Assembly (NCBI RefSeq): GCF_000213175.1
Contig: NW_009799099.1
Coordinates: 1,439,560 to 1,503,559 of the forward strand
DNA length: 64,000 nt
Reading direction: 5' to 3'
DNA from: Neurospora tetrasperma FGSC 2508
Taxonomy: Eukaryota > Ascomycota > Sordariomycetes > Sordariales > Sordariaceae
The notes beneath the pieces are model-generated. The model searched no databases. It was not told where the DNA came from and saw only the letters and a program-made list of their open reading frames with translations. Shown here one piece after another: positions 35,195 through 45,405 of this stretch. The position numbers were made by a program, and so were the translations under genes. The stretch's first letter is position 1. Each line of letters begins with the position of its first letter.

Positions 35195-37060
35195 ATGACG
35201 ACACCCCAAGAGCAGGCCATCGCCTTCAAGAACGAGGGCAACAAGGCCTTCGCCGCCCACGACTGGCCCAAGGCCATCGAGTTTTACGACAAGGCCATCG
35301 AGCTCAACGATAAGGAACCTACCTTCTGGTCCAACAGAGCCCAGGTTCGTGCTCCTGCCCCCGTCGCCTACGTCGCCTCCCGGACAATCGCGCTTTTTTG
35401 AAGTGGTCGCGTGACAACTAACCGCGATTTCTTGCTCCGTCGCATAGGCCCATCTTAAAACAGAAGCATACGGATATGCTATTCGCGATGCCACAAAAGC
35501 CATTGAGCTCAACCCGGGCTTCGTCAAGGTACGTCCAAGCCCTTCCTGGCTGACATTGCCGCAGTCTTATCAATCTCTCTGGAGACAAGTCGCAAATGCA
35601 AACAGTAGCTAATCCGAACCCCTCCCTTCTGTCTAGGCCTACTACCGTCGCGCTACCGCCTACGCCGCCATCCTGAACCCCAAGGAAGCCGTCAAGGATT
35701 TCAAGACTTGCGTCAAGATTGCCCCCGATAACAAGGATGCCAAGCTCAAGCTTGTCGAGTGCGAAAAGATTGTGCGCCAGCTCGCCTTCTTCGCCGCTAT
35801 CGAAGTCGGGGATGAGCTGTCTGCTGCTGAGGGCCTCGATGTCGAGTCCATGGCAGTGGATGCTTCTTACGACGGCGTGCGCCTTGAAAAGAATGAGATG
35901 ACACAGGAGTTTATCGACGACATGATTGAGCGCTTCAAGCGCGGCAAACTGATCCACAAGAAATACGTTTACCAAATCATCATCGCCGTCAGGAACATTG
36001 TATATAACGAGCCCACCATGGTTGAGGTGGACGTCCCGGAGGATGTGCAGTTGACAGTTTGCGGTGATACCCACGGTTGGTTTGCCCTTGCATGGCCACC
36101 TCCGAGCTGATGGTTACTGACAAATTGTGAATAGGCCAATATTTCGATCTGATGGAGCTCTTCAGGTTGAACGGTTTCCCTAGCGATAAGCACTACTACT
36201 TGTTTAACGGCGACTTCGTTGACAGAGGTTCCTGGTCGACCGAAATTGCCCTCCTCCTTTATGCCTACAAGTGGTTAAGGCCAAACGGCTTCTTCATCAA
36301 CCGCGGAAACCACGAGACAGACGACATGAACAGGGTGTATGGCTTCGAGGGCGAGTGCAAGCACAAGTACAACGAGAGGTAAGCGAGTCGAACTCTTTGC
36401 GCCCATTCGTTATGCGACATCCTGAATTTTCGAGCACACACCAGCTGACATATCTAACCTTCTTCTCTTCCCAGAACCTACAAGCTCTTTTCGGAAAGTT
36501 TCTCGGCCCTCCCGCTCGCCACGTTGATTGGCAAGAAGTTCCTCGTCCTCCACGGCGGTCTCTTCTCGGACGACAACGTCACGCTCGACGACATCCGCAA
36601 GCTCGACCGTCACAAGCAGAAGCAGCCCGGTCAGGCTGGTCTCATGATGGAGATGCTCTGGACAGATCCCCAGCCGTTCCCTGGTCGCGGCCCCAGCAAG
36701 CGCGGTGTTGGCATGCAGTTCGGTCCCGACGTTACCAAGCGTTTCTGCGACAAGAACGGTTTGGAGGCCATCATCCGCAGTCACGAGGTTCGCATGGACG
36801 GTTACGAGGAGGAGCACGACGGAAAGTGCATCACCGTCTTCTCGGCGCCCAAGTACTGCGATATGACGGAGAACAAGGGCGCTTACATCAACATCGGTCC
36901 CGATTACAAGTTGAAGTTCTCGCAGTTCGATGCCGTGCCGCATCCCAATATTAAGCCCATGGTGAGTCTTCTTGACCTCTGTGACTGTCGCTACCGTACT
37001 AAAACTAACCCTTTTTCTTAGGCATATGCGCAAAGCTCTGTCATGTCGTCGCTGATGTAA
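35195..37060 (+). CDS. Serine/threonine protein phosphatase 5 (PPT1)
   Basis: PPP-family phosphatase with an N-terminal TPR domain that binds Hsp90; it dephosphorylates Hsp90 and client kinases. Six exons: 35195-35344, 35448-35528, 35637-36075, 36135-36378, 36475-36961 and 37022-37060; all phases close, giving 479 residues, typical for PP5. TPRs cover about 5-120 (EGNKAFAAHDWPKAIEFYDKA and following). Metal and catalytic motifs are GDTHGQYFDL, GDFVDRGSWS, GNHETDDMN, HGGLFSD and IRSHEV. The C-terminal helix ends in QSSVMSSLM. The last exon encodes only 12 residues, so the final intron lies very near the stop. It is co-oriented with the membrane-protein gene and convergent with POP8. Confidence 0.97.
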
Positions 37061-37808
37061 AAGTTGGATGTATTTGTATAGCACAACAGAAAATAAAACG
37101 GCGTGAATACCTCGGGATGCTGCGTAGATCGGGCATGTTTTGCAAGGAAAATGGTTCTGTTTAGGCTTTCGATTGCATGTGATTAGGCGTCGCGCGCAGG
37201 AGTATCGGGGTTATGGTGTTAGGGTTCTTCTTCTTCTTGTCTTGATGATATATGTTCCTTCTGGTGTTATTTGGATTCCATAGTGATGATATCTTCTAGT
37301 TTGCCAATCGACAATCTCGATGTTGCCTCGTTCATAACTCCGTCTGCATGGATCCGCGACCTTTGCGTAAAAGCCGAGTCTTCTGTCTTCTCATACGGGA
37401 CCATCACAATTATGTACCGCACACAGAGATGGGAGCGAGTAGTCCGTATGACGCTCTTGGAACCTCGTGTACAGTCGCTGACCCAGATCATTCGCCGCGA
37501 GGGCTGTACCGATTTAAGCCAATTCTTTCTCCACAGAGATGGCCGTTGAACCAGGACGAGTATACAGTCATCTCCCTCCATCTTCCTCACATTTTCCCTT
37601 TCCTGAAGCTGCCGTAGCTACAGTCTGGTAAGTACTCAGCCTCGACCTCTTCCTGCCACAGAACTCTCCTAGCCGTCCAGCCCAGGAGCTCTTCCCATTC
37701 ACTGCAATCCTCTCTTCCCAACTCCTGGACAAAACGGCCCTCCTTCTCCAAGACAACTGAAATAATCCCTCCCAACAAAATCTCACACCTCATGCCCATT
37801 CTCAAGCC
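37061..37808. other. Convergent spacer PPT1 / POP8
   Basis: It holds both 3' regions. An AATAAA hexamer at 37092-37097, 32 nt past the PPT1 stop, is a possible polyadenylation signal. No gene is supported. Confidence 0.5.
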
Positions 37809-38264
37809 TCACCCCCAAACTCTCCCTTCCCCCTCCCTCCCCACCAACGCCCCCAACCAATCCCCACACCCCACCACCCTCATCAACATCTGTTCTTCCC
37901 CTCCCACATTATGGCCCGGGTAAGCAGTGACCGCCGCCGCAAAAGCCGCCAAATCCTCCCTAGGCACGCGAACCCAGCACTCGGTGCCCTCGACTAGCAA
38001 CATGTCGATGGCCAGCGAGGCGCCGGTGTCGCCGAGGAATTGGCGGAGGGCGGTGGTCAGGTAGTGCCGGGCGGTTAGGGTGTCGAGGGAGGGGGTGTTT
38101 TGGGAGGAGGATGGGAAGGGGGAAACCAAAGAGAGGTGGGCGTAGGAGAAGACGGGGGAGCGAATGGTTGTTTGGGTGAGGGTCTGGGATTTTGATGATT
38201 TGGTGGGTTTGGTAGTGGTGGTGGTGGTGGTGGTGGGAGGGTCGATATCCATTTCTGTTGACAT
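37809..38264 (-). CDS. POP8-like RNase P/MRP subunit
   Basis: Single exon of 151 residues resembling the small Pop8 subunit of ribonuclease P and MRP, which process tRNA and rRNA precursors in the nucleus and nucleolus. Recognition rests on the order YAHLSL, then LDTLTARHYLTTALRQFLGD, a short hydrophobic strand IDMLLVEG, and WVRVPREDLAAFAAAVTAY, which follow the Pop8/Rpp14 alpha-beta fold. The N-terminus is a disordered acidic and poly-Thr segment (residues 10-18) made by a (TGG)n/(CCA)n repeat. The family is short and diverged, so confidence is moderate. It lies between convergent PPT1 and the co-oriented BUR1 gene. Confidence 0.72.
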   Translation of the reverse strand: MSTEMDIDPPTTTTTTTTKPTKSSKSQTLTQTTIRSPVFSYAHLSLVSPFPSSSQNTPSLDTLTARHYLTTALRQFLGDTGASLAIDMLLVEGTECWVRVPREDLAAFAAAVTAYPGHNVGGEEQMLMRVVGCGDWLGALVGREGEGRVWG

Positions 38265-39350
38265 TTCGAGTGTCTTGGTCGTGGTGGTGGTAGTTGTGTT
38301 TGAGAAGGTAGATTCGATTAAGTTGGTGATTTGAGATTGTTGCTGCTTCGCTTTAGCACTCTTTCTGTTATTTTTCTCTTTCTCTTTGTATGCGAATGGA
38401 GGTCAACGTTCCGAACGCTGGTATCGATGAGATATGATCAGAGTTGAGATTGAAGTGACTGCTTTGGAGTTTGCATAGCCAGTAGTAAGGATGATAGATT
38501 CTGTGAAGTTGTAAGTGGAAGATTTTGAGTCGCGAGCCGTTTGCGATCCGAAATGAATGTTTCGAACTTGCTGCATTTCATCTGAACTACAACATCTGAT
38601 AATTTTGACATTACCCTTCCACATGCTGGAATCTCAATCACCACATTAGACATCTCGAATTATTCCTTTTCAAAGGTCAGAAACATCCTAGCTAGCTGCA
38701 TCCAGGATAAGACATGCTGCGATGATGTTTGCATACGTCTGTCTGCTTTTACACGATTTTCTGTTGTATGTACCCATCAGGGACCCACCTCGATAAACGC
38801 ATATCGCTGATAACCACACTTGTCGTCTGGGCAGTCTGTACTGAGCTTTCCACTCCCCTAAATGCCTAGTATCAAATGAACAAGCTAGACAAGAGACAGG
38901 GAAGAGGGTCTTGTAGGTCAACCAAACAACCTACTTCAGTTTGCACCCCGACTCTCGTGGCCTCGAGGACAGCCTGCATTCTCCCTCCTTGATTGTAACG
39001 CTTTTTGGAGTTCCACTTCTAGCAGCACGAGCGCTATTTATCACATGTCCTCTAGGACCTATTCTGGTCGTCTCGATGTCGTTCCATCATCTTCGCTAGG
39101 TCCATAACTCTCACTAGAAATCCAAGTGGGCATATCGCTGTCACACCCATAGAGGTGATTCGGAATACCCTTCCTCAGATTTAGAGGTATTGTCCCGCTC
39201 ACTCCTATCAGGCTTATTACTGTCCCACTCATCCCCGTTGGGCCTATCACCGTCATACCCATTAGATGTACTGCACTCTTCTTCCTCCGAGTTACTCCTA
39301 TGGCTCTCGGCATGGCAACTATCAGAGCTTTCTACACCAAGCGAAGAACT
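38265..39350. other. 1.1 kb spacer POP8 / BUR1
   Basis: It contains the POP8 promoter and BUR1 3' region. GTGGTGGTG repeats continue upstream of the POP8 start (38278-38290). An open minus frame at 39059-39313 just past the BUR1 stop has no recognisable content. Confidence 0.45.
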
Positions 39351-41285
39351 CTATCTTCGCGCATAAGCATCGCGGTCCCGACCTCGATCGCGGTCACGGA
39401 CTGGGGATCTGCTGCGTGTTCGGCTCCTCGTCCTGCTGTCCCGGCTCCTAACGTCATATTCTGGCCGTCTCCTATCCCGGTCCACTCCACCTCGTCTGTC
39501 ATCCCAGTCATCACGGCGGCGCCAGTCCTCTCGGCGCGGCGCGGGTCCGTCGCGGTCGTAGCTGGGGATGTAAGTGTCTACGTTGCTCGGACCACCTCCC
39601 CCTCCGGGCGGTCCACCGGGACCTCTACGTGGTGGACGGTCACGGTACCCATCGGTGTGGTCCATCGGCCCGCTGCCATGGTAGTCTGCGGGCATCGGAG
39701 GTCGTGGAGGCAATCCCCGTGCACTATGCCACGAGGGAACTCGCTCGTCGCCTGGTGGGGGACCACGGTGGTATGGCGGGTATCTGCCGCCGTTTGCCCC
39801 ATTACGACCACCACCGCCGTAACCATCCCTACCGCTAAATCCGGTATCTGGGCCTTGGCTATTAACAACAGCCCCGCGGCCCACTGTGCCTCCCTTAGGC
39901 GCAGGTGGCAATGCCGCTTTCCTGTCTTGAAACTTGCGCCTGTCGAATTCGTGACTCTCCTCGAACGTTGGTAAATCGCCAGGTAGAGCTGGTAGTGGCG
40001 CAGTCCGGAAATATGGGTGGTTGAGAGCATCAATCGCGTTGATGCGTGATCTCCAGTCAAGCTTGAACAGCTCCTTAAGCAGCGAAATAACCACGGGCCC
40101 GTGCTTCTCAAATCTGCGTGCCAGATTTCCTGGCCTAGGCTTTGACGAGAATGCCTGGCCACCGGGTAACGCCCTCCATCCCGGCATCGTCTCCTCAGAT
40201 GGTGTTCCGCAGAGGTCCCAAACAAGCTCTAACTGGTGAAGATCGCTTTCGCCCTGTAGGACTGGCTTTCCCTCCAGCATCTCTGCGAATACGCATCTGT
40301 AATGGTTGTTAGCATGAACGAGAGCGCATCTAGGGAACAGGTCTAGCCTTACCCAACACCCCACATATCTATCGCTGTGGTATACCTTTTGAGATGCATC
40401 AGAAGCTCGGGAGGGCGGTACCATCTGGTCACCACCAAGCTAGTGTAGTCACGCTTCCCCTCGCCACTTCCCTTCCCGGGTTGGGGAATGTCGCCCTCGT
40501 AATGCCTTGCTAGACCAAAGTCGGCAATCTGTAGTACACCCTTGTTGTTGATGAGAAGATTGGCCGCCTTCATATCTCTGTGCAGAATGTGGTTCGCGTG
40601 CAAATACTTGAGACCTTCTAGCAACTGCAGCAAGTAACATTTGACTTGTGGTTCTGTGAAGCGAACTGACGGGTTATCGAGCAAGCCGGATAAATCGTGG
40701 TCCATGTAGGGTGTGACCATGTATACGATAGGTCTTGTTCGCTTGTCGGCTGATGACAGTGTTTGCTTTAGTAAGGGCCATCGTCATTGTAGCTCATGGC
40801 AGGTTGACCTACTTCTGGGTGGATGCTCAATCGCCATCTCCTCTAGGCGCAAGACGTTTTTGTGCGAGAGAAGCTTGAGCAACTTGATTTCTCGAAGAGC
40901 AGTGATGGGGAACTGATGGGCAAGTCAACGTTAGAGACCGTCGAAACCAAGACCGAATCGAAGGGCAAGCGCGGTGACGAACCCCATCTCTCTCGTTGTG
41001 CATGATGATCTTCTTGAGTGCAACCAGGGCGCCCGTTTTCCTCGACCTCGCGCGGTGAACCTCACTGAGCAGGATAGTAGTGTCAATAATCGCAATGATT
41101 GCTCTGGAAAAACACACGATGAACACATACCCAAAGGTACCCTCGCCCAGTTTACCCAGGACTTCATAGTCGGCAATCCTAGAGCAGCCCACGAAGCTGC
41201 CCCTGTCCCTCTGGTGCGCAAGCGCAAAAGCGCGAGGAGACATGACAGGGCCTCCGCCGCCCTCCTTTGCCTCGTCGATGCTCAT
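39351..41285 (-). CDS. BUR1/SGV1 (CDK9-like) cyclin-dependent kinase
   Basis: Transcription-elongation kinase phosphorylating the RNA polymerase II tail and Spt5. Five exons: 41285-41131, 41064-40983, 40912-40813, 40749-40353 and 40296-39351; phases close, 559 residues. Motifs: GEGTFGEV glycine loop (split by intron 1), VALKKI with the ATP-binding Lys, the BUR1-type MAIEHPP then [34 protein letters not shown], and [18 protein letters not shown] with the T-loop Thr. [21 protein letters not shown] follows. The C-terminal third is Pro/Gly/Arg-rich, ending in an RS-like run ([20 protein letters not shown]). Without intron splicing the frame breaks inside the kinase lobe, so the exon chain is well supported. 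It is divergent from the complex I subunit gene. Confidence 0.95.
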
Positions 41286-42314
41286 CGTGTAGCACTCTTC
41301 TTCTTATTTGTATGAAATCTTTTTGGCGACACTCGCTTGAGGTTGAGGGGCCAAAGGCCAGTGTTGTGTTGGAAGCTGCGGGACGTTGTTTGGCTTCGTG
41401 TATGGATATCGTCGGCGTTTGGTTTTCCGGTTGCAAAAGCAGAAGGGAAACAGGAGGATGGAAGGAATCCTCTGTCCCTTTGCGCAAGCGTCGGTTGCCC
41501 TGTGTCTGCCGGCTGTTGGTGAGTTACCTGGCAGTTTGTGCTGTCAGGTGTAAAGCAAAGACATGAAGCGACATGCGAATTTGCCGGTTGGTGTTTGGGG
41601 GTTCACCTTTGGTTTTCATTCTTGGACTTTGTGATATATTCGGCTGGAAGGGAACAAAATGCCCCGTCGCCTTCACAAGACTGGAGGCGCGCTCTACCTA
41701 CGGTACCCTAGTAGTGGCAGGCCGGCCCCCGTATCGGGTCCATGCTTAGCGTGTGTACAATGCACGAGCTCACAGCGGAAAGTACCCCAAACCCAGGCCG
41801 TAACCGTAGCGGTACGTACCTCTCAACGAAGCTTCCACAGGGCAGTTCTACCCGCCCGTACCTAGCGCGTCTTCCAAGCGACGGGAACCTCGAGCGGTAA
41901 AAAGCCGATGGGTGGGCAAGAGGTACCTCTATGCAGACCATGACGTCTCCAACTCATCGCTTGTACCTTCGTACCCTTTATCCCTTCCACAAGTGACAGC
42001 AAAATCTGTAGCCTCAGAATTCAGGCAGCCAATGATTGAGAACCTCAAAAAGGTAGAGGTACCTCGCTACTTACAACCACGCATCCTCCAGTGGTACGTA
42101 GCCCCAGGTGGTCAGGATCCCAAAGGACGGACGACTCCATCTCCGGTCTCCCCCCATCGTCGCAAAACCCACGCCCTCCCGTCAGAACCACAAGGTGAGA
42201 GCTCCACCACCACCACCAACCCACCTGGATCATGTCTGTGTGAATGCGCAATTGAATAACTAACAAACACCAAATTGTCCTTGGGAAAAAAAGGGCTACT
42301 GCATATTCCACACA
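41286..42314. other. 1.0 kb divergent promoter region BUR1 / NDUFB2
   Basis: No supported gene. GGTACCT/AGGTACC short palindromes recur (41700, 41816, 41930, 42055). Pyrimidine-rich leader sequence precedes the 42315 start. Confidence 0.45.
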
Positions 42315-42644
42315 ATGGCAGGCGATGGAGAATTCGAGCGAGTACCTCGCCCCGATAACTACCCTCACGGGCCCGAGTTCCAGCCGCGCACGCTGCACCA
42401 GAGGTTGCAAGGGAAATGGTGGTACCGCGTGCCTCCCAACCACAGCAAACCCATCTACCAATTCCTGAGCATTGGCCTTGGTGCATCGATGTGGTTCTGG
42501 GTAAAACTTCCTTGTCATCACGAATCTTGCGTATCCCGGACAAGTAACTGACTCGTGCTCGCCCTATGCGTTTACCAGATCATGTACCGGGCAAAGAAGG
42601 ACGGGGCCGTTCTCCTCGGCTTGAAGCACCCTTGGGATCACTGA
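42315..42644 (+). CDS. Complex I accessory subunit, NDUFB2/AGGG-like
   Basis: A small protein of 83 residues from two exons, 42315-42500 and 42579-42644, with a 78-nt intron joining SMWFW to IMYRAKKDG. The core LGASMWFWIMYR, one membrane helix followed by basic residues, and a short tail with LGLKHPWDH match the AGGG/NDUFB2 accessory subunit of the mitochondrial NADH dehydrogenase membrane arm. The charged N-terminus (residues 1-35) has no clear matrix presequence, as is usual for inner-membrane accessory subunits. Without the second exon the frame would continue into unrelated sequence, so the spliced form is preferred. It converges with the methyltransferase gene. Confidence 0.72.
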
Positions 42645-43003
42645 AGGAATGGTATCGACGCGAATCTTCAACGACGTGGAAGTGACTATAAGGACTGCGT
42701 TAAGACTTCTACGAAGCGACATGGTGGCTGGAACAGAACATCATCGACTGGCATGGGAACTGGACCAACAGAACAGGTATCGGCCCGTATAACAGAAGGG
42801 CGTCATCATCAGTCATCATTCATCAGGTCTGAAGACAGGCCGCGGATCGCGTCAGTACAACAGTCAGGCGCATCTTGAATGAAATAACTATATAAAGGGG
42901 ATAGACATGACGTGTGATCTCTATGTACGCCATGTTAACCTTCACCAATCATTCATGGGAACTTCTGACCATGTTGACCTTCACACACTCTCAAGTTCTG
43001 GCT
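42645..43003. other. Convergent spacer, 359 bp
   Basis: It holds the 3' ends of the NDUFB2-like and methyltransferase genes; nothing else was recognised. Confidence 0.5.
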
Positions 43004-44549
43004 TCAAAGGGCTAGCAAGCCGAACACCTGCATTGCCATATCTGGCTTTTCGAACAAAGCATGGGTGACCCCCCACGTGTCGCCTCCGTCCGTCTTGAAC
43101 ATTTCCGAGCTGGCCAGGTGGAAGATCTGCCAACGGTTGTGCCAAACGACGGCCTTTTCCTCGCCGTATGTCTCTGCCAGGTGCGGCATCATCCTCTCCT
43201 TTCTGGCCATGGTGTTCTCGAGCCAATGCTGTGTGAAAGTTTTATGTGTTAGCCCCTGTCTCGGGTCCAAATGTACATGTTACGCTCTTCAAAGCATCGA
43301 GGGGTCCGAGTCGGTATTTTTACCTCGAGAGACTTCGAGTAGTGGTATCCATTGATCCACCAGTGCTTCTTGATGACCAGGTCCTTCTGGAAGTACAGAA
43401 GGAGATCTGATGAGGGCATGGTTCCTCCAGTGAAGAAAGTGCGTGCCATCCATCCATCCTCGTAATGGTACGGCGTCGTACGGTGGCAGAAGTGGTGGAC
43501 GAGAAGCTGGCCACCGGGACGAAGGGCTCTCGACATCTTGGCCATCAGACCTTCGTAATTCTTCATGTGCTCGAACAGCTTTAGGGCCTTCATGTCAATC
43601 ACTACTTCTTAAAAGTATCTTGGAGAAAACCCCAATTGATTGCTCACCTCGACGGACAACGCCCGGTCGAAATAGTCGCGCTCAAATTCATAGTCGGTAC
43701 AATTTCCAGTGATGATCCGAACATTCATCAGGCCCAACTCCTTTGCCTTGGCGTCGATGTACTCCTTCTGAGTGCGTGAATTGGAGAAGCCTACGACCTC
43801 CATGCCTGGAATCTTCTCGGCGAAGTACAAGACGGCAGCTCCCCAACCGCATCTATGACTGGGTTAGGCTCTTTCTTCTTCGTGTTTGCAACTCATGCGT
43901 AGAATGTTTAGTCCGATCTTCATGAGTGATAGTGAACTGACCCGAGATCCAGGAACCTCATGCCAGCCTCCAAACCCAGCCTCTCGATGTAGAGGTCAAG
44001 CATCTTCTCCTCGGCCTCTCCCAATGACTCATTGCCGGTGGGGTAATATGAGCAGCTATACTTGATCCTGGGACCAAGCATGTTCGCCATGATTCCTGTG
44101 GCGATCTCGTAGTTTTGTCTGTTTGCGGCGTCCGTCTCGATAGCGATGGGCTGATGGCGAACAGTCTCGAAGAAGTTCATCTTGTACGCCAGAGTCTCGG
44201 ACCAGCGCGAGATGGGAGCAAGGACGCCCGGGAGGAGAGCAATCTTGGGCGGAGCCATTTCTTCGAGTTTGGCTTTCAGGCTGGAATTGCCCTTGGCAGA
44301 CACTGTGGCGATGACCTTGTCCGGAAAGGGAGGAGTGATCTCATCGAGGCGACGGCGCAGCTCCCTGCGGATGAGCACGCGAATGACAGCATGCGGGAGG
44401 ACACCGCTGTCCAGGATACTGTCGCACCAAGTGTCATTGAGGTTGTCGAGAAGCTTGCCTACAGGAACCCATGTCAGACCGGATCTCCTAAATCCACATA
44501 TGTGTGGTGAGCAGAATGTCAACATGTACTCACTGATAAAGGGGAACAT
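43004..44549 (-). CDS. SAM-dependent methyltransferase, coclaurine-NMT/CFA-synthase-like
   Basis: Class I methyltransferase of the cyclopropane-fatty-acid-synthase superfamily, closest in motif order to plant (S)-coclaurine N-methyltransferases. Five exons: 44549-44534, 44458-43942, 43852-43648, 43578-43324 and 43228-43004; all phases close, 405 residues. Motifs: IKYSCSYYP, EAEEKMLDLYIERLGL, SAM-binding FLDLGCGWGAAVLYFAE (completed by splicing), GFSNSRTQKEYI, LFEHMKNYEGLM, HHFCHRTTPYHYEDGWMAR, FFTGGTMPSSDLLLYFQ and WWINGYHYS. The first exon is only 16 nt. Its 75-nt intron has a CTGAC branch signal 14 nt before the TGTAG acceptor and contains no in-frame stop, so unspliced message would also read through. 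There is no membrane segment, which argues against the sphingolipid C9-methyltransferases of the same superfamily. The substrate is unknown; lipid or amine methylation are both possible. Confidence 0.9.
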
Positions 44550-45405
44550 CTCGTCTGGTGTTGAACGTTGGTGTTAAACAGGATGCTACAGTCCGTGTGG
44601 ACGCTGGACGGTGGACGTGTCCTAGAGGGAGAGTGAAGCGTGAGTGGGAGATATCCTCTAGGTGTGTGTGCGACGAGCTAAAAGAACGAGTGAGTGGTAG
44701 TTGCTGCTATGGTAAAGACATGACCGCGTTCTTTCGGAGACAACGAGGTTTCTATAGGATTTTGTTGTGGATGCTCGAGTGTGTTGCTGGAGGAAAACAG
44801 AAAGAACGAGGCAGGACTGCTCAAGGACTGAGTTCTTGATAGATGGACAAGTGCGGTGAGTAACGCCTTCCAGTCTTCTGAGTTGACCACTTGTGGCTTC
44901 CTTTCAACGGAAGGTGCGATGAAAGCACGAGATACTACCGCCCAGCAATCGCGGCCGCAAAACGCGTCGTTTGGAACGGGGAATGGTGAGAGTTGAGCAA
45001 GTTAACGTGTCTCATCATGTTCCTTCCCGGGCGGGGAATGCGTCGTCTTTACATTAGAGGCAAGCACTCAACACATGATTGATTATGAAGAGTTGGGATG
45101 GGATGGCTTGGGATGGGTCTAGATTCGAGGTCACAAAAAGCTGGGATAAAACAAAGATGAGCACACGGTATTGCGTAGAAGATCCTCCAAAAGCAGGAAC
45201 GCTTCGGATAGGGTATGATAAGGGCCGTGATTACAAGGTGAACGCGGATATAGTCGAATCTTTGACTAGATACGCTTGCTTGGAGCCTGAAAACTCACCG
45301 GGGGACGAAGACATTCCTATCCATGCCTGAAACGCCTCGGCGCCGTCCAGGCCTACGTTCGTATATACAAAGTGTCAAAAGTGGGAGAGAGACGACATCC
45401 CTCAG
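44550..45405. other. Spacer between methyltransferase and P5 ATPase
   Basis: It holds the methyltransferase promoter and the ATPase 3' region, both on the minus strand. Small open frames (for example 45079-45330) lack recognisable content. Confidence 0.45.

Noticed and set aside
44462-44533. Shorter first intron of the methyltransferase ending at TTTAG near 44488
   Set aside because: It is 46 nt and shifts the frame; the TGTAG acceptor with CTGAC branch gives a 75-nt intron and a frame that closes.
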